Below are positions 47,453 to 59,584 of a stretch of DNA of 64,000 nucleotides, piece by piece. Under the pieces are notes generated by a model. The model saw only the letters and a list, made by a program, of their open reading frames with translations, was not told the DNA's origin and searched no databases. The position numbers and the translations under genes are program-made. The stretch comes from Cryptomeria japonica (lineage: Eukaryota > Streptophyta > Pinopsida > Cupressales > Cupressaceae), in NCBI RefSeq assembly GCF_030272615.1, contig NC_081415.1:418586757-418650756 (forward strand), in the 5' to 3' direction. Numbering within the stretch: the first letter of the stretch is position 1; each line of letters opens with the position of its first letter.

Positions 47453-48700
47453 ATGGGTAAAGGGTTGAAGCTTGAAAGGATCTAGGGATTGGAGGAGATC
47501 AACCAGTGCATCCAAGTGGAGAATTTTGAACTTAGAAGATTGCTTGAAATTATAGAGAATGAGAAGTGGAAGTTACACATTTTTTGGAGAATATTTTAGA
47601 GGATCAAACTGGAGAATGCTCTATTATATGATAAGCAAAAATTCCTTCTAAGATTAGATAAGTTTGTGGTCATGGAAAATGGACCAATTATGGTTCCTTT
47701 CATGAGAATACTAATGTATCCACCTTTTGTCAGCAATTGGGGGATTCCTCCTATGTGCTAGGTAACCAAGGTGGTTTCTAGGAATCTTCATCTATTGTGT
47801 CAGTCAAAGAAAAAGAGAGGAGCAGTTGACAAAATTTTAGAAAGTGGACCAAGAGTCACCAATAGGAAATGAGGTAAAAAGTACTCTATGTTCAATTCCT
47901 TCCTTTGATAATGATGATGCTTCTTTTGGTGATTTCGAAAAGCATACATTAGGAATTAGAAAAAAGTTGCTAAATAAGATGGGGTATAAAGGAGGTGGTC
48001 TTGGAATGAATGGTCAAGGTATAGTTCAACCACTGCAAGTTACAATAAGACCTCGGTTTGCAGGTCTGGGGTATAACGACAGAGAGAGCCTAGAAAAGGC
48101 TATAGAAGGAAGCTCTTTGTAACCTGAATTGAAACCAAAGTCTCTTCAACTAGAGAAGGGTAAGTCACCTTTCGAGAGTGATAGATCTTTCAAGAGATCC
48201 TTAAGAAGATCCAAATCTCCTCAAAAATTTGGTGGCCACAAGAGTCCACAAAGGAATAATTCCTACTCCAATGCATTCTTGAACTATTAGAAACATGGCA
48301 ATATTTTCAGTATCCTATGGAATAGTTATCCTTGTTTGTTTTGTGGGAGGAATAATCATTGTGTTGCTAAGTATGGATAATGCAAGGCTCTTTACAAGAA
48401 AATGTTATCAATCAGTGGAGAAATTAGACATGAAAACCATCCTCCTTGTCTGAAGGAGTAGAATGGAAAGAAGGATTTGAAGACGAAAAAATTCCGCACT
48501 CATTGTAATATGATTGGACATTGGGAATCAAAGTGTTGAAATCTACATTCAGATCTTCATCGCTTACTAGGCAAGAAGCCTATTCAAGAACCTATTCAGA
48601 AGAAGGTGGAGCATGTGGTTTCCATCCCTGAAGAAGTTCTGAAGAAACTCAACCAAAGAAGGAGATTTATTTTTTGCGATTTAGTAAGAGATGGATAGAC
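47453..48700 (+). pseudogene. Element E ORF: G-patch and zinc knuckles
   Basis: Starts MGKGLKLERI at 47453. The N-terminal third is helical and charged (LRRLLEIIENEKW). After a frameshift near 47840 the ORF at 47844-48122 holds a G-patch at residues 37-77: [28 protein letters not shown], then RFAGLGY, with the family's Gly spacing. After stops come Ser/Lys-rich sequence (RSLRRSKSPQKF), CLFCGRNNH (damaged knuckle) and a knuckle CNMIGHWESKC whose first Cys codon reads CGC. G-patches bind RNA or activate DEAH helicases; in some retroviruses one sits by the protease. Here it probably acts in gag. No protease motif seen. Confidence 0.65.
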
Positions 48701-49121
48701 TATTTGTCTAGTTGATTTTTCATATTTGTCTTGTAATGCATGTGTTACCTGAAACCTATGAAGGACACAATTGTAAAAGTGATGTGAGTTATAAACATTA
48801 GTTGCGATATAATGCTTGATTAAACATTTTTGAAGGTCTTTTCGGTGGCCTCCCTGGAGGGTGGCTACAACAATTATGGATAACATGCAAATTGAATGGG
48901 AAAGTTTCTTTCCAAAGTACAAAGGTGAAGGAGTGCATTAAAGTTGAGGCATAGTTTACCAATGTTCGAGAAGTTCGTGAGTAGGAAGAGCATCATAGTT
49001 ATGCTTGAATCTTCCTTGAAGCTGTTGATTGTTCCATGAAGACCGTGTAATGATTAGGAATGTCAAAGTACATGAAAATGAACTTTCAGAGTCCAAAATT
49101 CTTTCTGTGGGAAAGCGTGAT

Positions 49122-50688
49122 CTAGGAGGATCCAAAAACCTCAAAAATTGATAGTTTAAGAATCTTATGGAACCAACATTATTTTGTAGAGCTTACTGAT
49201 ACGATCCTGACCCAACTTCAATCGCATCAAAAGGAGGTTGTATGCAAAAGTTATGCTCACCATGTTGAAGAGAATCATGCCAATTGGAGTCTATATGTGT
49301 GAGATATGGCCACTCAAAGTTTTCAAAGGAAAGGTTGACAAAGTTGTACAAATGCTAACATCAGCATGATGTGGCGAGCCCACAATATGACATAACATGG
49401 TCGAATGATAACATGGTCCAATCAGAGGGTTCCATGCGGTATCGCTGAGTTGGCTTCGAGAGTCTTTCCTTTTGCTAACACCTAACCTTACCCATAGTAA
49501 TCTTAGCGCCCACCAAGAGGCTACATGGATTCCTCACAATGTTTAGTGCGTTATTTTTATTTAAACAAGAAATATGGGATGTCCAAGTTAAATGGGAAGG
49601 TTGATGGTTGAAACAACCAACCTCCCTCTCCTTGACATGCGCTCCCAACCGCTATGACAATGGCTTTTTTGGGGTCAAAACCTATTTAAAAAAATAAATT
49701 GTGGTAAACCTTAAATAAAGGGATTGAGTCCCTATAAATATTGCATGGTTTAGCAATATGATATTAACCTCAAACAAAGTAAATTGAGGTGGAACCATTA
49801 AAAAGCCTATAAGCCCGTTTATTAAAGATTTTTATTTGTTTAAAAATCTATAGGGGCTTAATATATGTGATATGGGGAATAATTTTGTTAACCCCCAAAT
49901 AGAATTTGTAAATGTATTTAAAGGGGGAATTTTTTTCTTGTAAGAACAATTCTCTAGAGGAGGAGAATTGAGAGATTGGGTAATATTTTTGGGAGGAATA
50001 AGTATTGAGTGTTGAGCTCTAAAATCAACAAGCTCTAAGCTTGGTGTCAATAAGTCATTTCTTAGTGAATTGAGTTTTGTAATGAAGCCAAGTGAATTCT
50101 AATCTAGCAGATGAGGGTTTTGCTCATGGAGGTCTAATTGCTCATTCTTCAAGATTAAAAAGGAACAAAGAGAGAGAAGTTGAAGGTGTCTTAGACCTAT
50201 GTGTAGAATGAAGGTTTGTAAGTGGATTATTTTTATTCTCCAAATATTCCTATGCTTGGTTCATGCATAGACAGATTATAAATTCTTTGTAAAAACCAAG
50301 ATTAGGAAGAGCATCTAGATATGCTACAATCTTTCCATAAAGTTATGAAGAATTAATTTGCAATTTGAAAACTAAGCTATGATGTAATAAATCCATATTG
50401 ACATCTGCATCAATTAATGGAGCGTGTCACAGTTGAGCAAGCCCAAAGACATAACTCAAACATTAGATGAACTCTGTTAACAAATTGATTTTTGTCTCTT
50501 TTGGCTAACTCTTATTGATTCCTCCAAGAGTTGTTAATTAGTATGTCATCAAGTTGGTAACTAATTGAATAAACCTAATATTGTAATTTTAATGGTAAAT
50601 GAACATAACCACACAATTTTGTTTGTGATCGAGAAAAAATGATTAGTGTTAAGTGTAAGTTATTTTATAAACCTTTAATTATAGATCA
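49122..50688 (+). repeat. Element E, 3' LTR
   Basis: Begins near TAGGAGGATCCAAAAACC, a purine-rich edge, and ends TTATAGATCA. It is collinear with the first repeat, with indels. Directly after it, D's integrase resumes on the minus strand. Confidence 0.65.
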
Positions 50689-50790
50689 TGTATGTATCAG
50701 CATGCACAACTTCCTTCCAATATACATCTGGTAGATTTGCATCCTTCAACATTGTCCTGGCCATCTCTTGAATAAACCATCCTCCAACAT
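50689..50790 (-). pseudogene. Element D integrase fragment
   Basis: The minus strand reads EMARTMLKDANLPDVYWKEV, the conserved block downstream of the integrase catalytic Glu in copia elements (compare B near 31380). The fragment ends at GGTTTATTCAAG. Sequence beyond about 50790 is not recognisably integrase. Confidence 0.65.
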
Positions 50791-53700
50791 TGTGAAACAT
50801 GGGATGACCCCTAAGGTTGTGGGTAACCTAAAAGACAAAGGCCAACTTGTAGAGCATGCTGGCACCTCTTGGTACTCACCTAAAACTACAAATTTCTCAT
50901 TGGGAAAATGAGAAAGATTATTTAAAACAGAACCTAAAATTAAGAGGTGATGCACCATATACTCTTATGACCTAGACAGTTGTGTTAAACACACAAAAAT
51001 CCAATGATTAAATTGTTCATTCACAACTCAGGCTTTCACATACTTGTATATTAGTGTTTACATAGAAAGGTTAAGTCTTGACAGTCCTAAAAGGAAGGAA
51101 ACAAAATATTCTTCAAAAATAGAAGTTGTTTACATGCTAGCACAACCTATAACCTACACAAAATATGTTTTTCTATTCAAAGGTGCATGAGATAAGAAAT
51201 TTACTTAAGGATTTATGAAATGAAATCACATAATAACATGAATTATCAAGTTACACACAATAGAATAAGTTGTTGAAGGCCAAAATGTTGGATTTTATTG
51301 ATTTAAAGGTATCACAATAGAAATACAAGTCTGAAATACTTTTGAAATTTTAAAATACATCAATGTTTTAGTCATAAAATGACTAGTTTTTGAGATACAA
51401 ATTGTACTTTCTTCTTGAAAGAGCTAAAGAAGCTATAATACTAAGCAAAAGATAGTAATAAAAAACTATGTTTTCCTACTAGGCATAGATATGGGCCTAG
51501 ATTTCATCCCATACAAACTTGTAAGCTCTTGAAAGAATCAAAACTACGTGTGCCTTCTTTTAGGTGACTTGGCCAAACCTCTTTTAATTGCTCAACTATT
51601 TGCTCCTTTCTTTGTTGCTTGTTTAATGCTCCACATAGATGACTAAGGCTAGGATCTTAACTTTCATTCATGAAGACCCTTTTAATGTTCCTAGATGCTT
51701 GGTAACAAGATGATCTGACCAAACTGTTCCCTAGATCTTCTCCTTCAACTATTTAGCTTGTTAACTAACTCCTATATGCTTACTTGAAGTTGAATTGCTC
51801 ATAAATTCCCAATATTGACATCAAGCTTTATAGATGCCCCTACATGATAATAAGACATCTAGCCTTTATCTTTGTGTGACATAGAAGATAGACTTGGCCG
51901 ACCTTTTAACAAAATTTACCACCTATTATAAATGTCTTTTACTCCTCTTGACTGCTCAACTATTGCTATTGATGACTATTATAAACTTCATCTCTATCTT
52001 GACACATTATCATCTTGGATAGCGATATTCTTAACCCACTCTTCATCCTACTAGACATCTCATCTATATTTTAAGAATGAGGATAAGCCTAGATAGATCA
52101 AGGAAGCAAAACACACTCTGTTTCATCATCAACAATTTGTGACATTGCTCCATAGTGACTACTACTATCTATTATTTCCCTTTTAAAACACTAAAGATAT
52201 CGAAGGTGCACTATCTTTTCTATTTCGAATGAGTGTTTTGTTGTCTCCTCATTACCTTGTCATGTTATTGTGCCTTTGAATGGTCTTTATTTTGATGGAT
52301 GAATTCCTTTTACTCTCCCTTTCTAAACACTTTACTATGAAAATCTAACATTTGTTCACCATCAACCTTTAGGTATATCATTTATTCTTGATATTTGTGA
52401 TGTCTCTTCATGTTGACCAACTATCAAGGAGATTGCCTTATCTTGCTTCTCACTATATTATAGATGACTATTCATTATTTCAAACAATTCCTTTCCTTCT
52501 TTTGTGCATTGGTATGTACCTTTTTGGTCATTCTCTTGCTCTTGTAGTTAACTGTATGCTACTTCTTTGAATTCCTCTATTGGGCATGTCACTACTTATG
52601 CAAGACTAATTTATGACTATCTTTGATATGTTCAAAATTTCAGTTGCATACACTTTTAGTTATGTTATTATAGTGAGGAGTTTCCTTTGAGAAATCTATT
52701 CCTTCATTATCTCATGACCATGCCTTTTGACTCAAACAATATTGTCTTCTATGACTATTATGTCAAGGTTTGTCCCTTAGCTATTGTGTAAACACATAGT
52801 CATGCCATGAAAAGTAATGAAAATCTTTATCTTCAACTCTACCACTATTTTATTTTAATTGATGAGCAATCCTTCTCCAAGAGATTTTCCAACCACTAGT
52901 ACCATAAATACTAACTTTAGAGGAACATTGTCTTACTATTTTAGCATCCTAATCAACAAATGCACAAATAACTTTTACTTGTAGATGTAGGTCAAGTACA
53001 CCTTTGGAACAGATGTGCAACCTTAACTCCCAAAGTCATATCTCTTTTTTTAGTATTGTTACACACAATTGATTATTGAACCTGCATAGGCTCTTATTTT
53101 GTGGGAAAGTTGTCTTGACAATAACAACCCAATTATTTTCCCCTTTATTTTGTTTGCAATTATAAACATAAAAAATATTAGCTAAAACATTATTTGATAA
53201 TTTGATTTTTCTTAAATGCATAGAAGATCCACTGCTCTTTCAATTCTCTTTACTGGATTACTGATCTATGTCATTTGTCCTCATAGGTTTTATGGATTGG
53301 TTGTCATTATTTGTCTTTTTGATATTTGTCTTGACTTCAACTTAGCTATTTGTTTTAATTGCATCATGTCTTTTAAGAAAATAAACCTTGCCATTTCACT
53401 ATCTTTGAATATCATGCTTGATCACAACCTTTGATCTTGCCCACTCTTCTAGGTCATTTAACTTCCACTATGATGGCCAGTAAACAAATATTATATCTCA
53501 TATTTTTTTGTATATATTAATTACTTGGTACTATCACTTCTTGTTTTTTTAACTTCTCTTGTATGTTGTCCTATAATGGTTTAGGGCTATTATTTTCCTT
53601 ACAGATATTGCCCCTTAATGATCCCCGATTCTTCAATATTTTGCTGATTAGTGTAGGGGTAACAATAGCAAATGAATCCACATGGGATACTATGCTTCTT

Positions 53701-54281
53701 TGTACCATCTACTTTATCACACATTTGCATGATTTTTTGCTTTTCTTAGACTGTCAACTATTATCTTTTACTTCTAGTTGTCTCTTCAACCTCGACACGT
53801 GCCATGCCATCAACATACTTGAAGGTCCTTTATGCTTCATAACATATTTCATGACAAACATCTTGACTTTGTTTGTCTTCTTCATTGTTTATTGTTGTCT
53901 TCATCATATCATGATTATTTGAATATTCTTGTCATGAAAATCTTGTCCCTTGGACTGCAATCTTTCATCTCCATAAGTTGCCCATTGTCACTTTCATTAC
54001 ATGCAAATGTGAAACTTTGTTATCTTGTGGCTTTTCTCACGATTTGTTTCTCATCAAGGTCACTATCATCATATTATGACTATCATTTTCTTCACGGTCA
54101 TTATAGGCCCAACTCTCCAAATCTAAGACTTAATAATGAATGCTTGACACCCTTTATCACTGTTGCCTCTAGTACAATCAACTATCATCTTATGACTGTG
54201 TACAAAACTTTCATGTCTTTTTCCATGACTATGTTCTCATAATAATACCCTTCTCCTCTTTATGATTGTGATATAGTATTT
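50791..54281. other. Unidentified, no gene seen
   Basis: About 3.5 kb of AT-rich DNA, T- and C-rich on the plus strand, without a convincing ORF (the longest, 53563-53922 and 53832-54242, are Leu/Phe/Cys-rich and overlap each other). Words such as TGACTATTAT, CTTGTCATG and CTTCATCTC recur in imperfect form. It lies where D's integrase core and upstream part should be, so it may be a decayed element inside D. Confidence 0.4.
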
Positions 54282-55390
54282 TGTAATGGCAAATGTTTCT
54301 TATGGGTGAATTCAGTCATAAATAGCATAATCAGATTATAAGAGCGAATCACAACTCTAATCTAATCATAAATAATCCTAAATGATAATGAAATAATTCT
54401 AAATTAATTGATTAATGAAAATCAAATCTAATTTAAACTCCCTCAATTGATGTAACAAGGCTTCCATTACTCTTCTTTGAATTGTGGATGTAGGTGGCTC
54501 TCAGGTGTTGCATTGGGATTTCTTGCATTAGATAGAAAATTGCTTTGAAGATTATAATTTTGTGATTCTAGATTGAATTGAGAAAATGATCTTGTATTTA
54601 TATATTTTTAGGTGAGATGGGGTGATAAATTGAACTGAAGTGTTGATTGATAGTTCATTGATTTTGATTGATCAACTAAGTGATTTGATTGATCTATTAA
54701 CATGATAGATTGATTTGTTAACTCATTTGATTGATTAGTGGACTGAATAGATTAGCCAGTTGAATAGATTGATTGAAGAGAAGAGTGAATTGATTGATTA
54801 GTCAGAAAAGGTGACTTGGAGTGAAAAGGGGAGATTGGAGAGTTAACTGATTAGTTAATTAATTTGATTGATCAGTTCTGATTTTCAACATGTGCTGTAG
54901 GAGATTGAGTTGAAATTTATTTTCATTTTGATTCAATTTTGAATTTAGATTTTTGAATGATGAAATGCACACCAGATTTATTGAAATTCATTGAAGTTCA
55001 AATTTGGTGAAATGTGAATTTGGGAGATGAAATTAGATGAAATTAATTGAAATTCGAATTTGGGGATTTGGAGGAATAAGTTAATTGATTAAATAATTTA
55101 AATGAAATTATTTAATCTTTAGACATAGATTAATTAAATAATAAAGATTATTTAACTAAGGAAATTAATCATAATTAATTAAATAATTAATATTTAATTA
55201 ATATTCGAGAAAGTGATTAATTGATGAATTGATTAAAGGATATAAATTGATTGATTGATAATGTTGAAAGGTGATGATTGAGTTAATTCAAAAGAATAAT
55301 TAGCTTAATTAAATAATTAAAAAATTACTTAATTAATTAGGATGAATCATTAGTGTGCGATTAATGAGACATTTTTAGGTGTCTACAACA
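54282..55390 (-). mobile_element. Solo LTR, probably gypsy-type, minus strand
   Basis: On the minus strand it starts TGTTGTAGACACCTAAAAAT, a typical start of several plant gypsy LTRs, and ends ACATTTGCCATTACA. The middle is full of TTAATTAA and GATTGATT words. It separates two stretches of similar composition (before 54281 and after 55391). A target duplication was not found. Superfamily comes from the TGTAGACACC start only. Confidence 0.5.
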
Positions 55391-56568
55391 AATATCAAAG
55401 TTTTTAAACAACTGCCTTACTTTGCTCATGCATTCCTATAAGTTATCTTTTTTATCATGATTTTATGACTCTTCATGGATCTCATTCTTGTATTTGGGAT
55501 GGAGGTATATGAATTTCATAAATTTTAATGTCTTTTTGTATGACTACTTGTTACTATTACTAATTTCACTCAAAGTTCATTAAAAATTTAACATCTCATT
55601 GCCATACATTTGCTTTGTTCTATTTTGGCTTTGAAACTAATCGCCTCTTCAATCTTATCCTAGATAATGTTTCATAGCACCGTCCTTTATTAGTTGAAAC
55701 TTTTTCTTTAGTTCTTTAACTTCATTGCTATATCATTCTTCACCATTCTTTCTTGACTATCTATTATCAAACATACCTTGATCCGCCCTTTGCTAAGTGA
55801 CTGTACACCATTTTATGCACAACTTTCCTCTAGGTAGTTACTACAACCAACCCGTTGCTTTGATTTGTTTTAAGATTGCTTCCTTTGACATCACATACAT
55901 GATACAATCCATTGATATAAAAATGGATTTATTAAACCTTCAAGTACAACAAATAATTTTGTTCACATGAATGAGACTTAACCTACACTAGTTTGGTGAA
56001 AAATATTAAAACAAACTTTGTAGATCCAAACTTCACTTAAGTTCTTGAAGAATTTTGACAAGACTCTAACTCTTTTGACAATATAGGAAATATTTTAGGG
56101 TATACCTGGAAAAGTTGTTGAGGAAATGTATAAGACACTCTCATGAGTGAAGAGTATGTATGTTTGAAATCCCTTCAATGTCAACAACATGCTATAAAAT
56201 TTTATTTAATGATTACAACGTGCTCTACACTAGCTATTATGTTCTTGCAACATGTGCCAAAAAGTTCAAACTCTTTGAATGCCATCTCCCTCACTCCTTT
56301 AGTGCCATCTATCATCAAACCCTAATTCCCCTGCTATCCAAAAGGAGGGAAAAGCCCTCAAAAATACATTTTCAATCTTCTTTTCCTCTTAGCATGAGAC
56401 TTTCCCCAAAAAAGTTTTTATCTTTTCCCCTTCATTTGAAGTAGAAACTTGGCAAGCCCAAAAATGTTTTATTAAACTTTTATACATTTAATTTTTTTAA
56501 AAGACAAGATTTGGTATAATGACAAAAATGGTAATAGTAATTAGGCTTGGCAATCTTCAAAAAACCTC
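55391..56568. other. Unidentified, no gene seen
   Basis: Same composition as 50791-54281 and probably its continuation past the solo LTR. The ORFs at 56143-56325 and 56160-56444 overlap in two frames without recognisable domains. Confidence 0.35.
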
Positions 56569-56940
56569 TTACAACTTGTGTAGAACTAACCTTTGCCATG
56601 TTATCAAAATTTTTGTGTCCCAACCTATTGTACCATAGCTAACTCTCATTTCCCCAATAATTAGACAACTACTATATTTAGCTTCCTTTAGGTAGTACAC
56701 ATTTCCATTGGTTCTTGTTCTTTCTACAATCGCTCTTCTAGAGTTTCCAATTTTGATCTTACAACCTTCGTCATCAAAAGCAAGTCTATACCCTTTACTG
56801 CACATCTGACTAACACTAAGAAGATTGTACCACAAACCTTCAACATATAGAACATCTTCTATCTCAATCTTTCTATCTATTTTGGATAAAAATGGAATCA
56901 GATGATATAAGGACCTAACTCCACTTTCATTCAAACATTG
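56569..56940 (-). pseudogene. Copia gag-pre-integrase fragment, probably element D
   Basis: A minus-strand frame of 121 codons with IEDVLYVEGLWYNLLSVSQM, then GCKIKIGNSRRAIVERTRTN and NVYYLKEA, the block between protease and integrase in copia pol. The zinc-binding HxxxH part that should follow is degraded. Orientation and order fit D, 5.8 kb away, if 50791-56568 is an insertion. It could also belong to another element. Confidence 0.65.
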
Positions 56941-58181
56941 GAATATAAAAGAACCTAGAGGAGTGATTGTCCTTGACTAAAGTGAAAGAGAGTCAAGGGA
57001 TACTTCTAGGGTTTCTATTCCTTTGTTTCTATGTAAAGGGATATGAAAAGTATAGGAGAATGTAAAACTATGATGAAAGAACAAAGGAAAGTGACTATGA
57101 AAATAAGTACAATAAACTAATCTGTAATAGAACTAAGACAAGAACTATATAAATGACAGAGAGATCTAATTGTGCACCTGTGACCAAAGTATGAGCCTGA
57201 ACTAATAAAACCAGGGCATTGGGTGCCTTGGTCTACTGACCAACAATCTAGGGATCTGATTTTTGATAACCATGAGTAGTGACCTAAAAAATCTAGAGCA
57301 GAACACAGAGGATTGGGGCGTCGGGGTGGGGGGGGTGGGGGAAACCTCATCTAAGGACAAGGGCATGGGGTTCCCTGGTCCCTGAAAACCAAGTTCAACT
57401 TCTGATAATGAATTTACACCTGATTGGTGAGGTCTTTCAAAAACTTCCCACTTTGAAGAATACCTATGACTGCACCTGTAATCTGAAAATGGTATGGTTG
57501 TGGCTATATAGGGGGTTGCCTTAGTCAACTCCCTTGATTTGGTGATTTCCACCTCCACAAATAGCTGATATTGTAACATAAAATGTGTGTGCTCTTGAAT
57601 CTTATGTGTTTGTAAGTTTAATATGAGCTAAATGCAAACTAGAGTTCTACCCAAATGTATTAGATAAAACCTTAAATGCTTGTAATGAGAATGTTTTAAA
57701 TTACAATTGTAATGCAAATCTAAAGCAATAACATAGAGACATAAGAACAACATGAAATCATACCAAATGCTAAGGAAGAGGTACAAGCCAATCAATAGTC
57801 AGTGATTCCCTTATTTTTCAATATCTCCTAAATCTTTCATGAGTGATGAAGATGTTGATGAAGACTTGTGTAACAACCACTCATATCAAATCCAAACTTT
57901 TATATGACAATATAACCAAACAAATAAGGGTCATTTTCTCCTTGATTAGATCACAATATATGTTAACTCTTGTATTATATAACTTCTTTAGCTTCCATTT
58001 CCATAACCTAAAGAAGAAGAGAGCATCATCGAGGTAATATCCACCCTACCACGAAGCATTAGCTTCCCTATGCTACCCCACTAGAGAAGCCTAACCCATC
58101 ACAAAGTTCTAGAAAGATGTGAACAACATGCATGATGGAATCTTTCTCACTATGCAAATTGCTATCAACCTAGCATATATA
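56941..58181. other. Unidentified, LTR-like hairpins
   Basis: No coding frame I trust. Near 57212 the sequence ACCAGGGCA...TGCCTTGGT forms a hairpin, and near 57360 GGGCATGGGGTTCCCTGGTC is similar. Element B's 5' LTR has comparable GGGCA/TGCC hairpins near 30030-30070. The stretch may be a leader or LTR of an element upstream of the gag-pre-integrase fragment. Confidence 0.35.
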
Positions 58182-59370
58182 TGTTGGAATCAATGAGCAC
58201 TGAGGGGGGGTGGGGGGGTGAATAGGTGTTCCATAATTTATTGATTTATTAATCTGATTCTTAATCAACCGGATGCACAAATAAGAAACTGAAATGCAAA
58301 AACACAAAACAATCAAGCACATAGCCATAACACCAATTTTTTTAACATGGAAAACCAGAAAGGGAAAAACCATGGTGGGATTTGAACCCATAATATTATT
58401 CCACTATGGCCAGTAGTAAAACAATATTACAAAAGTTGGAATACACTTGCATTCAGGCACATTGCCTAGAGCTCACTGCTCAGTTACAAAAATAGGGCTA
58501 CAACCCTGAAGGAAGGCTCACTGCCTTACAAGCTAATAGAGAATGATTACAGTGAAAAATGAACTGGGAAAAAACATCTAACTATGCCAAATATCAGTTC
58601 TGGTTAGGCACAAAGTGATCCACTACACTGTTTCGACAAATTGCTCTGGTATGCTCTGCTTACTAGATCAACACAACTCAAGGATGCGCATGTGAAACTA
58701 CGCTCCATCATTCCAAAATTATCACACACATGATACCCATACATAAATGCATTAACCAAGTCGATCTTATATATCCACACTTAGCAAACTTGATCTTCCA
58801 CAAGTCGGCTTTACAAAATATTAAAATATGAAACATGTAGCTTCAAGTCGGCTCAAGTCTTCACAAAACCATATTTCGGATCCAAGACACATGATCACAT
58901 GCTTCCCATAAGTTATTCCAATCACCTCAAACTTGCCAAAAACCACCAAAATCAACTCAAGGAATCTGGTCCATACGTTACACCACCGAAAATGAAGATC
59001 ACCCTATTTTATTGCACAACTGGATACCAGACCTACTAGCATGCTAGAGAATCATCACCAAAGGATAATATTGTATGATAATCTTCTTCTCATACCCAAT
59101 CAACTTAACTCAAGTCAATGGAACCAAAAGATCACCAGCGAAAAAATAAGAAATGCTCACAAAACTGTACACTGAGCTTTATCAGGAAGACTTGATATCA
59201 GAAAACTTACTCAAGATATTCAGTTATCCAAAACTCCGTACCGGATAACATCCGAAAGATGAGTTTCCATCAATGACAACTCTTAAAAATATGCATGCAT
59301 AAGATATCACCAATCTTCACTAGAGCATCACCAAAACAATATCAAATACCAACAATATCCCCCTTTGGCA
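58182..59370 (-). repeat. Element F, 3' LTR and purine tract
   Basis: 1,173 bp LTR on the minus strand, from TGTTGGTATTTGATATTG (59354) to TCATTGATTCCAACA (58182), with a CACCCCCCC-type tail near 58205 and TGGTTTTTCCCTTTCTGG near 58365. CCAAAGGGGGATA (59355-59367, minus strand) is the purine tract, so the internal region lies at higher coordinates. The family is shared with the solo LTR at 23673-24816. Confidence 0.8.
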
Positions 59371-59584
59371 TTGATGGGAACACTGTGAAAAATGACAAGT
59401 GTTCTAAGCTCCAAAAACTACAAACAATTTGAAAATATGAGATCTGTACACTTAGTTGTCTCCAAGAATCCCCCTAAGAATAAGCATCATTTTTCACCTC
59501 TCTATTAAATTCTCTCCTCCTTTAACATCAATGGCAAAGGGTAGGAATCCGCCAAAACTTGTGTACAAAAAAAAATGTAATAAT

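Larger units (their letters stand above)
45612..50688 (+). mobile_element. Element E: non-autonomous LTR element with a G-patch ORF
   Basis: Two long direct repeats (about 45612-47381 and about 49122-50688) flank a short internal region with one gag-like ORF and no pol. They share, for example, TAGAGCT, AAAAGGAGGTTGTATGC, CTTAAATAAAGGGATTGAGT and TTATAGATCA at the end. A primer-binding-like site, TTTGGTACTAGAGC, follows the first LTR. D's integrase is split around it. The first repeat is longer, with an extra stretch near 45755-45870. The target duplication is unclear. Confidence 0.75.

Noticed and set aside
53563-54242. Possible membrane protein, hydrophobic ORFs
   Set aside because: Two overlapping ORFs in different frames of a T/C-rich stretch; hydrophobicity follows from composition.
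57117-57579. Pro-rich minus-strand ORFs
   Set aside because: The proline runs come from a G-run on the plus strand, and the two ORFs overlap in different frames.
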